From: DATGMB01 sp035293845
GTDB taxonomy: Bacteria > Acidobacteriota > Terriglobia > Bryobacterales > Bryobacteraceae
DNA: 64,000 bases
Direction: 5' to 3'
Assembly: GCA_035293845.1 (NCBI GenBank)
Contig: DATGMB010000240.1
Span: 3,762 to 67,761 of the forward strand
Part shown: piece by piece, positions 16,796 to 24,378 of the stretch
Layout of the letters: each line of letters starts with the position of its first letter
Numbering within the stretch: position 1 is the stretch's first letter
Notes under the pieces: generated by a model
What the model saw: the letters and a program-made list of their open reading frames with translations, nothing else
Databases searched by the model: none
Told to the model about the DNA's origin: nothing
Made by a program: the position numbers and the translations under genes

Positions 16796-17134
16796 ATGAA
16801 CAAGATCGAAGCGATTATCCAGCCGTTCAAGCTCGACGAGGTGAAGGAGTCTCTCAAGGCCATCGGCATCGATGGCATGACCATTACGGAAGTGCGGGGC
16901 CACGGCCGGCAGAAGGGCCATAAAGAGGTCTACCGCGGCCAGGAATACAATGTCGACCTGTTGCCCAAGGTGAAGATCGAGCTGGTGGTGCCGGCGGAGC
17001 GCAAGGACGAGGTGATCCGTACGCTCAGCTTCGCGGCGCGCACCGGCAAGATCGGCGACGGCAAGATCTTCGTCTACGAGGTGGCCGAGGCCATTCGGAT
17101 CCGCAATGACGACCGTGGAGACGCCGCCCTCTGA
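16796..17134 (+). CDS. glnB: Nitrogen regulatory PII protein (GlnB/GlnK type)
   Basis: The 112-residue protein is a canonical PII trimer subunit. The uridylylation site Tyr51 is present in YRGQEYNVDLLPK (T-loop), and the B-loop reads TGKIGDGKIFV. It binds ATP/ADP and 2-oxoglutarate, gates the adjacent ammonium channel and reports nitrogen status. Its place between amt and glnD suggests a GlnK-type role, though sequence does not separate GlnB from GlnK. The last 29 bases overlap the start of glnD. The tail IRIRNDDRGDAAL is a normal family ending, so the overlap is genuine rather than a readthrough artefact. Confidence 0.96.
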   Translation: MNKIEAIIQPFKLDEVKESLKAIGIDGMTITEVRGHGRQKGHKEVYRGQEYNVDLLPKVKIELVVPAERKDEVIRTLSFAARTGKIGDGKIFVYEVAEAIRIRNDDRGDAAL

Positions 17135-19487
17135 CCTGCTGACGCTGGCGGAGCGGACGGCACAGGTGGACCGGCTGGCGGCAGAGGTAGAGGATCTGCC
17201 GCACCAGGGATTTGCTCTGCTGGCGGTCGGGGGCTACGGGCGCCGGCACCTGTTTCCGTATTCCGATATCGACTTGCTGCTGCTGTTCGAATCCGAGCGG
17301 CTGATGACGGCGTCGAAGCCCGCCATCGCGGCGTACCTGCAGCGGCTCTGGGATGCGGGGCTGCGGGTGAGCCAGTCCGTGCGGACGCCGGCGGAGTGCC
17401 TGCAGGTCCACCCGGATAATATCGAATTGAACGTCAGCCTGCTCGACCAGCGGTACCTGGCGGGCGACCGCGCGCTATACGCGGAGCTCGCGCGCCGGCT
17501 GCCGCACTTCCTGCAGGCGAGCCGCGAGCCGCTGGCCCGCAACCTGACGCAACTGGCGCGGCAGCGCCACGCGCGCTACGCGGACACCTTCTACCATCTG
17601 GAGCCGAACGTCAAGGAAGGGCCGGGCGGGCTGCGCGATTATCAGCTCCTGCGCTGGCTCGACCAGTTACGGGACAGCGGGGGGAGCGAGCCCCCCGCCG
17701 AGTTGCGCGAGGCGTTCGCCTCGCTGGCGCACATCCGCTGCTTCCTCCACCAGCAGGCCGGGCGCGACCAGAACGTGCTCACCTTCGACGCGCAGGATGC
17801 GCTGGCCGAGCACGAGCACGCGGGCGACTCCGCCGCGTGGATGCGCGGCTACTACCGGCACGCGCGCGCGGTGTTCCGCGCCGCGGCGCGAGCGATGGAA
17901 AATTCCGAAGCGCACGCGAGCGCCCTGTTCGCGCAGTTCCGCGACCGGCGCTCGCGGCTCAGCAATGCCGATTTCAGCGTGCTGCGCGGGCAGGCGCATT
18001 TCCGGACGCCGCAACGGCTCGCGGCGCAGCCGGAATTCGTGCTGGAGCTGTTCGAATTCACCGCGCGGCACGGTGTGCGGCCATCCTTCGAAGCCGAGCA
18101 GCAGATCCAGGACCGGCTGCCGCAGTTGCGCCGCCATTTCGCGGAGCCGCCGGGCGCGCCGCTGTGGCCGGCGGTTTCCCGCATTCTGGAGCTGCCGCAC
18201 GCTGCCGCCGCGGTGCGCGCCATGCACGACTGCGGGGTGCTGGGCGCGATTTTTCCGGAGCTGGATGGAATCGAGTGCCTGGTCGTGCGGGACTTCTATC
18301 ATCGATACACGGTCGATGAGCACACGCTGGTGGCGCTCGACAAACTCGCGGCGGCGGACGGGCCATTCCGCGATCTGCTGGCGGAAGTTCGGGCGCCCGC
18401 GGTGCTCCGCTTCGCCTTGCTCTTCCACGATTCGGGCAAAGCGGCCGGGGAAGGCCACGTGGATGCGGGCCTCCGGCTGGCGGAAGCCGCGGCGCGCCGC
18501 ATCGGCATGCCGCCGCCGGAGCGCGATACGGTCTTGTTCCTGATCCGCCGTCACCTGGATCTCTCCGCGGCGATGCGGTCGCGCGACCTGTTCGACCCGG
18601 AAGCGATCCACGCGCTGGCGCAGCAGGTGGAAACGGTGGAGCGGCTGAAGGCGCTGGCGCTCCTCACGTACGCCGATATCAGCGCCGTGAATCCCGCCGC
18701 GATGACGCCGTGGCGCGCCGAGCAGCTCTGGCAGCTCTACCTGATGCTTCACGCGGAATTCACGCGGGAGCTGGAATCGGAGCGCGTGGAGGCAGCGGAT
18801 TCCGACTTCCTGCGCGGTCTGCCGACGCGGTACCTGCGGACCCACACGCCGGAAGAGATCGAGATGCACCTGGCGCTCGAAGCGCGCCGGGCGAGCGCGC
18901 CGGGCGGCGTGGCCGTGGATTTGCGGCGCCTGGACGCTGCGTGGCAGCTTACGCTGATCGCAGGCGACCGCCCCGGCCTGTTCGCTGCCGCCGCCGGGAC
19001 CATCTCCAGCTTCGGGATGAACATCGTCCGGGCGGAGGCATTCGCCAACAGCCAGGGCCTGGTGCTCGATACATTCGCGTTCGAGGATCCGCACCGCACG
19101 CTGGACCTCAACCCGCCGGAAGTGGAAAGGCTGCGCGCCACGGCCGAACGCGTGATTGCGGGCAAGCTGAACGTGCGCGATCTGCTGCGCCATCGGCCGA
19201 AACCGCCGCTGCCGAGCCGCAAAGCGGCATTCGCGCCGCGGATTTCGTTCGATTCGGACGCCAGCCGGTCCGCCACGCTGGTGGAAATTGTCGCGCAGGA
19301 CCGGCCGGGGCTGCTGTACGATTTGGCCTCGGCGATTTCAGCAAGCGGGGCCAATATCGAGGTGGTGTTGATCGATACGCAGGCGCATAAGGCGATCGAC
19401 GTGTTCTACGTGACCGCTGGCGGGCACAAGCTGGATGAGCAGCGGCAGGCGGCGCTGGGCGAGGCGCTGCGTAAGGCGGCGGGATAG
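17106..19487 (+). CDS. glnD: PII uridylyltransferase / uridylyl-removing enzyme
   Basis: The 793-residue enzyme has the four expected parts: a nucleotidyltransferase domain with GGYGRRHLFPYSDIDLLLL near residue 40, a linker, an HD domain (YHRYTVDEHT and LLFHDSGKA) and two C-terminal ACT domains (TLIAGDRPGLFAAAAG and EIVAQDRPGLLYDLAS). It uridylylates PII under nitrogen limitation and removes the group when glutamine binds the ACT domains. It is shorter at the N-terminus than the enterobacterial enzyme (about 890). The start at ATG 17106 lies within the end of the PII gene. Its last 36 coding bases reappear in the scrap at 20200-20235. Confidence 0.94.
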   Translation: MTTVETPPSDLLTLAERTAQVDRLAAEVEDLPHQGFALLAVGGYGRRHLFPYSDIDLLLLFESERLMTASKPAIAAYLQRLWDAGLRVSQSVRTPAECLQVHPDNIELNVSLLDQRYLAGDRALYAELARRLPHFLQASREPLARNLTQLARQRHARYADTFYHLEPNVKEGPGGLRDYQLLRWLDQLRDSGGSEPPAELREAFASLAHIRCFLHQQAGRDQNVLTFDAQDALAEHEHAGDSAAWMRGYYRHARAVFRAAARAMENSEAHASALFAQFRDRRSRLSNADFSVLRGQAHFRTPQRLAAQPEFVLELFEFTARHGVRPSFEAEQQIQDRLPQLRRHFAEPPGAPLWPAVSRILELPHAAAAVRAMHDCGVLGAIFPELDGIECLVVRDFYHRYTVDEHTLVALDKLAAADGPFRDLLAEVRAPAVLRFALLFHDSGKAAGEGHVDAGLRLAEAAARRIGMPPPERDTVLFLIRRHLDLSAAMRSRDLFDPEAIHALAQQVETVERLKALALLTYADISAVNPAAMTPWRAEQLWQLYLMLHAEFTRELESERVEAADSDFLRGLPTRYLRTHTPEEIEMHLALEARRASAPGGVAVDLRRLDAAWQLTLIAGDRPGLFAAAAGTISSFGMNIVRAEAFANSQGLVLDTFAFEDPHRTLDLNPPEVERLRATAERVIAGKLNVRDLLRHRPKPPLPSRKAAFAPRISFDSDASRSATLVEIVAQDRPGLLYDLASAISASGANIEVVLIDTQAHKAIDVFYVTAGGHKLDEQRQAALGEALRKAAG

Positions 19488-19498
19488 CGGGCGCCGGG

Positions 19499-19936
19499 TC
19501 AGTCGCGCCGGTAGATGCGCTTGATGCGGTGTTGCGATCCAACCAGTCCGAAGGCGAGGCCGTCGCCGGCCGTGCCGATCGATGGGGCAACGTAGTTGGG
19601 GTGAGCCGCTATCGCCGCCAGCGGGAAAAGGGCCGCTGCCGTAGCGCCGGCCGCGATGCCGCCGAAGAGCAGCGCCCGGTGGACACGTTCGGCGTGCGAA
19701 CGGAAAATATAGACGTCATCCACGTCGGCCTTCTGCACCGTCACCTGGCCGGTCTGTGTTTCCAGGGTGACCGCGTCCGCGCTGGCGCGAACGAATTTCC
19801 CCGCGTTCGTGACGAAGCCCGAGGTCACCATGATCGGAGCCCCGGCTTGCATCGCCTCCACTTGCTGCCAATCGGCCCGGCCGGCGCCCGCCAGCAGGAA
19901 CAGGCCGCTAACGAGAAGAATCAGTTGCTTGGGCAT
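19499..19936 (-). CDS. Hypothetical exported protein with C-terminal glycine-rich hydrophobic segment
   Basis: The 145-residue product starts with a signal peptide (PKQLILLVSGLFLLAGAGRA). A small beta-rich region follows, containing GKFVRASADAVTLETQTGQV, which resembles an LSm/SH3-like barrel. A hydrophobic stretch rich in Gly/Ala (about 88-113) comes next, then a basic end. I do not recognise a named family. Similar small proteins with a sequence such as VRGxVxxVxxDxVxL are common in Acidobacteriota, but no function is known to me. It is convergent with glnD (11-base gap). Confidence 0.6.
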   Translation of the reverse strand: MPKQLILLVSGLFLLAGAGRADWQQVEAMQAGAPIMVTSGFVTNAGKFVRASADAVTLETQTGQVTVQKADVDDVYIFRSHAERVHRALLFGGIAAGATAAALFPLAAIAAHPNYVAPSIGTAGDGLAFGLVGSQHRIKRIYRRD

Positions 19937-20090
19937 CGGTAGAGATTGTATGCAATTCCGGAAGCGAAGGGAAGCCCGGGTCGCAGGCCTTGGCGTTATG
20001 GCTAATCGGGCATCAGCACCGGGATGACCCGGTTACTGTGCCGGCAGGAGGCACGGCAGGGCTAAGTCGCGCAGGCTCGCGCAACACGCT

Positions 20091-20238
20091 CACGACCAGG
20101 GCCAAAAAACAATCCGCTATCCTGAAGAGAACGGGCATGCGGGACCCCATCCACATTATCGGCGGCGGGCTGGCGGGCAGCGAGGCGACGTGGCCGGCAG
20201 CGCTGGACGAGGCGCTGCGGAAGGCTGCCGGGTAGCGG
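20091..20238 (+). pseudogene. Chimeric scrap: trmFO promoter/5' end fused to the glnD 3' end
   Basis: Bases 20091-20197 duplicate the trmFO upstream region and first 20 or so codons (20656-20766), including the TATCCT box and the start MRDPIHIIGGGLAGSEA. At 20200-20238 the sequence switches to a copy of the glnD 3' end plus 3 bases (19452-19490, 5 mismatches in 39), giving AALDEALRKAAG and a stop. The in-frame product from ATG 20137 would be 32 residues, containing a truncated FAD-binding loop. I infer a recombination remnant, not a working gene. It stands directly before the DUF120 gene. Confidence 0.8.
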
Positions 20239-20250
20239 ATCGAGGCCGAT

Positions 20251-20625
20251 ATGCAGCGGCTCCGAGGCAGAGTGGTCAGCGGGCGCGCGAATTTCGGCTT
20301 TTGGATCGAACGCCTGAATGCGTTCTACGCTGAGAAGACCGGTATGCGGCTGTACCCAGGAACGCTCAATATCGAACTGCCCGCTCCGTATTCTCTACCG
20401 GCGAGTGTCCTGCGGCTAGAAGCGAAGGAGTATGGAGGAACCGTCTCGGTGAGCATTGTACCGTGCCGGATTTTCGATCGCCCTGCTTTTCTGCTCCGCA
20501 CGGATCCAAATGAACAAGGTACAGGGCATCACTCGCGGAACATCATCGAGATCGCGACGGATGTTCGGCTGCGGGATATTTTTCAACTGAAGGACGGAGA
20601 TTGGGTAGAGGTCGAATTGCCGTGA
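20251..20625 (+). CDS. DUF120 protein, CTP-dependent riboflavin kinase-like
   Basis: The 124-residue protein matches the archaeal RibK/DUF120 fold: GRVVSGRANFGFWIE near the start, YPGTLNIELP at about 35-44, and the C-terminal EIATDVRLRDIFQLKDGDWVEVEL. Archaeal members phosphorylate riboflavin to FMN with CTP. The PGTLN motif and the LKDGD-V ending are the family signature. Most bacteria use the unrelated ATP-dependent RibF, so this gene is unusual. Base composition is lower in GC than its neighbours. It lies between a partial duplicate of the trmFO 5' region and trmFO itself, as if inserted there. Function is inferred from motifs only. Confidence 0.78.
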   Translation: MQRLRGRVVSGRANFGFWIERLNAFYAEKTGMRLYPGTLNIELPAPYSLPASVLRLEAKEYGGTVSVSIVPCRIFDRPAFLLRTDPNEQGTGHHSRNIIEIATDVRLRDIFQLKDGDWVEVELP

Positions 20626-20706
20626 ACCTGCCTTCTGGCGAGCAAACAGGCTCATCACGACCCCGAGCCAGGGCGAAAATCAATCGGCTATCCTGAAGGT
20701 TCGGGC

Positions 20707-22041
20707 ATGCGGGAACCCATCCACATCATCGGCGGCGGGCTGGCCGGCAGCGAGGCGGCGTGGCAGATTGCGCGGCGGGGCGGGCGGGCCATCCTCTACG
20801 AAATGCGTCCGGTGCGGCCCACACCGGCGCATCGCTCGGACCGCCTGGCCGAGCTGGTGTGCAGCAACTCGCTCAAATCGGAGCAGGAGAACACCGCGTC
20901 CTGGCTGCTCAAGGAGGAGCTGCGGCGCTGCGATGCGCTGCTGCTGCGCGCGGCCGAAAAGGCGCGCGTGCCCGGCGGCCACGCGCTCACGGTGGACCGC
21001 GAGATCTTTTCCGCCGAGGTGACGGCGGCGGTGGCGGGCGAGCCGCGCATCGAGCTGCGGCGCGAGGAAGTCACGCGCATCCCGGAGGGCATCGTCATCA
21101 TCGCCACCGGCCCGCTCACCAGCGATGCGCTGGCGCAGGAGATCGGCCGGCTGACCGGCTCGGACCGCTTGTTTTTCTTCGACAGCATCAGCCCGATCGT
21201 GGAGGCCGATTCGGTCGATACCTCGATCGCATTCTGGGCTTCGCGCTATGGCAAATCGAGCACGGGCACGGACGATTACCTGAACTGCCCGCTAGATCGC
21301 GAGCAGTACGAGCGCTTCGTGGACGAGCTGCTGCGTGCGGAAAGTGTGGCTTCCCACATCGAGGAGAGCGGCACGCCCTTTTTCGAAGCCTGCCTGCCGA
21401 TCGAAGAGCTGGCGCGGCGCGGGCGCGATACGCTCCGTTTCGGTCCCATGAAGCCGATGGGGCTCATCGACCCGCGCACCGGACGGAGACCCTGGGCCGC
21501 GGTGCAGTTGCGGCAGGAAAACCTGCGCGCCGACAGCTTCAATCTGGTCGGGTTTCAGAACCACCTGAAGTTCGGCGAGCAGGCGCGCATCCTCCGCATG
21601 ATTCCCGGCCTCGAGCGCGCCGAGTTCCTGCGCTACGGCCAGATCCATCGCAACACGTACATCAACGCGCCGGCGCTCCTCACGCCAACGCTGCAACTGC
21701 GCGCGCGGCCGGAAGTGTTTTTCGCCGGTCAGATTTCGGGCGTGGAGGGTTACGTGGAGTCCATCGCGACCGGCCTGATGGCCGGGATGCATGCCGCCGC
21801 GCTCGCCTCCGGAAGCGAGCCCCGGCCGCTCGCTGCCGCCACCGCGATGGGCTCGCTCTGCCGCTACGTCTCGGGCGCCGACCCCAATCGCTACCAGCCG
21901 GCCAACATCACCTTCGATCTGCTGCCGCAGCTCGATCCCGAGACGTATCAGCGGCTGCGGCACGACAAGAAGGCGCGCCACGCCGAGGTCTGCCGCCGCG
22001 CTCTGGAAGCGCTGGATCAATACCTGCATGTCCACGTCTGA
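20707..22041 (+). CDS. trmFO: Methylenetetrahydrofolate-tRNA-(uracil-54)-methyltransferase, FAD-dependent
   Basis: The 444-residue flavoprotein makes ribothymidine at tRNA position 54, using methylenetetrahydrofolate and reduced FAD. The N-terminal dinucleotide loop is IIGGGLAGSEAAW, and Cys52 in ELVCSNSLKSEQ is at the position of the catalytic cysteine of the family. The segments RRPWAAVQLRQEN, GFQNHLKFGEQ and GQISGVEGYVESIATG are characteristic. A TATCCT box (20689-20694) lies 12 bases before the ATG. It overlaps the next gene by 14 bases. The trmFO-xerC order is also found in Firmicutes. Confidence 0.96.
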   Translation: MREPIHIIGGGLAGSEAAWQIARRGGRAILYEMRPVRPTPAHRSDRLAELVCSNSLKSEQENTASWLLKEELRRCDALLLRAAEKARVPGGHALTVDREIFSAEVTAAVAGEPRIELRREEVTRIPEGIVIIATGPLTSDALAQEIGRLTGSDRLFFFDSISPIVEADSVDTSIAFWASRYGKSSTGTDDYLNCPLDREQYERFVDELLRAESVASHIEESGTPFFEACLPIEELARRGRDTLRFGPMKPMGLIDPRTGRRPWAAVQLRQENLRADSFNLVGFQNHLKFGEQARILRMIPGLERAEFLRYGQIHRNTYINAPALLTPTLQLRARPEVFFAGQISGVEGYVESIATGLMAGMHAAALASGSEPRPLAAATAMGSLCRYVSGADPNRYQPANITFDLLPQLDPETYQRLRHDKKARHAEVCRRALEALDQYLHVHV

Positions 22042-22972
22042 GGATCGGGCCGGGCATGCCCGGCCCCTACAGCCGGCCTCGGAGCTTGCGCGCCAGATCG
22101 ATCGGTACCGGCAAGAACTGGTGCGGACCGGCGCCTCGCCCCACACGGTGGACGCTTACGCCGCGGACCTGGCGCAGTTCCTCGAATTCCTCTCGCCGCC
22201 CGAAGCCGCGCCGCCCGCGCCATCGGCGGTCGATCTGCTGATCCTGCGCGAGTGGCTGGCGTGGCTTTACGGGCAGAAGCTCGATCCAGTCACCATCCGG
22301 CGCAAGCTGGCGGCGGTGCGCGGGCTGTTCCGCTTCATGCTGCGCGAAGGCGCGGTCCCGGTCAACGTGGCGCGGCTGGTGCGGACGCCACGCGCGGCGA
22401 AACGCCTGCCGGAAGTGCCTTCGGCCGAACAGGTGAACAGCCTGCTCGATGGGGTGGCCGCGCGCAAGCTCGAGCGGCCGCACCCGGCGCGCGACCGCGC
22501 CATTTTCGAGCTGCTCTACGGTTGCGGCATGCGGGTCAGCGAGCTCGCCGGATTGAACTTGGAGGACATCGACCGCACCGCCGGCTGGCTGCGGCTGCGC
22601 GGCAAAGGCCGCAAGGAGCGCCAGGTGCCGCTGCCGCGCCAGGCGGCGGAGGCGCTGGAGCGGTATCTGGGCGAGCGGCCCGTGGTCCGCGACGAGCCGG
22701 CCGTGCTTCTGAACCACCGCGGACGACGCCTCACGCGGCAAGGCATCGCCGGGATCGTCAAGCTCTACGCCACGTGCCTGGCCGGCGACCCCTCGCTGCA
22801 TCCTCACAGCTTCCGCCACGCGTATGCCACGCATCTGCTTTCGGCCGGAGCCGATCTGCGCGCGATTCAGGAGTTGCTCGGCCACGCCCGGCTTTCCACC
22901 ACGCAGAAGTACACGCAGGTCTCGCTCACCGATCTGATGGCGGTGTACGATAAGGCGCACCCCAAGGCGTAG
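22028..22972 (+). CDS. xerC: Tyrosine recombinase XerC
   Basis: The 314-residue integrase has the N-terminal core-binding domain (SAM-like, about 20-110) and the catalytic domain. All catalytic residues are present: Arg169 (GMRVSEL), Lys193 (GKGRKER), His260 and Arg263 (HSFRHAYATHLL), His286 (LGHARLSTTQ) and Tyr295 (QKYTQV). Xer proteins resolve chromosome dimers at dif. The size, the absence of any nearby phage or integron feature and the trmFO neighbour favour a housekeeping XerC. The ATG at 22028 lies inside the end of trmFO; a longer upstream extension in this frame is not conserved-looking. Confidence 0.93.
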   Translation: MSTSEDRAGHARPLQPASELARQIDRYRQELVRTGASPHTVDAYAADLAQFLEFLSPPEAAPPAPSAVDLLILREWLAWLYGQKLDPVTIRRKLAAVRGLFRFMLREGAVPVNVARLVRTPRAAKRLPEVPSAEQVNSLLDGVAARKLERPHPARDRAIFELLYGCGMRVSELAGLNLEDIDRTAGWLRLRGKGRKERQVPLPRQAAEALERYLGERPVVRDEPAVLLNHRGRRLTRQGIAGIVKLYATCLAGDPSLHPHSFRHAYATHLLSAGADLRAIQELLGHARLSTTQKYTQVSLTDLMAVYDKAHPKA

Positions 22973-22977
22973 CCTGC

Positions 22978-24378
22978 ATGTCCCTCGCCCTGGCAGATCT
23001 GAAACGGGAATTCCGTCCCATGCTGCGGCTGGCCGCGCCGCTGGCAGCGGCCGAGGTCGGCGGGATGGTGATGGGCATCGTGGATACCATCATGGCCGGG
23101 CCGCTCGGCCCGGCGGCGGTGGGAGCGGGAATCCTGGGGAACATGATCTTCTATCCCCTGGCCAGCAGCTTCATCGGCATGCTGCTCGGCATGGATACGC
23201 TGGTGGCGCAATCGCATGGCGCGGGCGATCCGCGCGACTGCCGCCGCACCCTGATCAATGGATTCTGGCTCGGCCTGCTGATCACGCCGTTGATCGCCGG
23301 CCTGATCCTGGCGGCTCTGCCGATCATCGCCGCCTCTGGCGCCAATCCGCGGGTCATGGAGCAGTGCACGCCCTACGCGCACGCGCTGCTGTGGGGAATT
23401 CCGGCGTTTATGCTCGCCACGGCGTTCCGGCGCTATCTGCAGGCGGTGGATATCGTGCACCCGATCACGTTCGCGCTCGTCAGCGCCAACGCGGTCAATG
23501 TCGCGGGCGACTGGGCGCTGATGTACGGCCATCTGGGCGCGCGCGCGATGGGCCTGGCGGGATCCGGATGGTCGACCTCCCTTTCGCGCTTGTACATGAT
23601 GCTGGTGCTCGGGGGCGCGGTGGTGTGGAACGAGCGGCGAACGGGCGGACTGCTCTTCCGGATGAGCTGGCGGCCGGATCTGGCGCGCCTCCGCCGGCTC
23701 ATCGCGCTCGGGCTGCCGGCCACCGGGCAGATTGCGTTCGAAGGCGCGGTCTTCGGCGTCGTCACGGTGCTGGCGGCCCGGCTGGACGCGGTCTCTCTTG
23801 CCGCCCACGGGATCGCTGTGCAGGTCATCGCCACCACATTCATGGTGCCGCTGGGGATCAGTTCCGCCGCCGCGGTGCGGGTCGGGCAGGCAATGGGACG
23901 CAAGGACGCGCGCGGCGTGGCCGCGGCCGGATGGGCGGCCCTGCTGCTCAGCAGCCTGTTCATGGGCGCGGCCGGCGTCGCGCTGTGGACTGTGCCTCGC
24001 TGGATCGTGCGCGTATTCATCGCCGATGCCGCCGTGATCGCATCGGGCGCGGTGCTGCTGCGCATCGCCGCGTTCTTCGAGCTGTTCGACGGCCTGCAGA
24101 TCGTGGCCACCGGCGCGCTAAGGGGCGTTGGCGACACGCGCACGCCGATGATCGCGCACCTCATCGGCTACTGGGTCATCGGGATGCCGGTGGCGTATGC
24201 GCTTTGCTTCCGATTCGGCTGGGGCGCGCCCGGAATCTGGGTCGGGCTGAGCGCCGCGTTGATCCTGATCGGAGCGGCGCTGGTGTGGGTGTGGCGATCG
24301 GCGGCCCTCAAAAACTCCAGAGAACGCTCGTATACCCCGTATTCGCGTGAAAGTTCTGGTAGTAGCCCAATAAATTGA
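22978..24378 (+). CDS. MATE family efflux transporter
   Basis: The 466-residue membrane protein shows the twelve-helix MATE (NorM-like) pattern. The N-terminal half contains LAAPLAAAEVGGMVMGIVDTIMAG and the second half GLPATGQIAFEGAVFG. It would export cationic drugs or metabolites using a sodium or proton gradient. The start follows the xerC stop by 5 bases, so co-transcription is likely. The last 24 codons overlap the 3' end of the convergent barrel gene by 71 bases. The hydrophilic tail after VWVWRSAAL is Ser/Arg-rich and may have arisen when an earlier stop was lost. Confidence 0.92.
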   Translation: MSLALADLKREFRPMLRLAAPLAAAEVGGMVMGIVDTIMAGPLGPAAVGAGILGNMIFYPLASSFIGMLLGMDTLVAQSHGAGDPRDCRRTLINGFWLGLLITPLIAGLILAALPIIAASGANPRVMEQCTPYAHALLWGIPAFMLATAFRRYLQAVDIVHPITFALVSANAVNVAGDWALMYGHLGARAMGLAGSGWSTSLSRLYMMLVLGGAVVWNERRTGGLLFRMSWRPDLARLRRLIALGLPATGQIAFEGAVFGVVTVLAARLDAVSLAAHGIAVQVIATTFMVPLGISSAAAVRVGQAMGRKDARGVAAAGWAALLLSSLFMGAAGVALWTVPRWIVRVFIADAAVIASGAVLLRIAAFFELFDGLQIVATGALRGVGDTRTPMIAHLIGYWVIGMPVAYALCFRFGWGAPGIWVGLSAALILIGAALVWVWRSAALKNSRERSYTPYSRESSGSSPIN

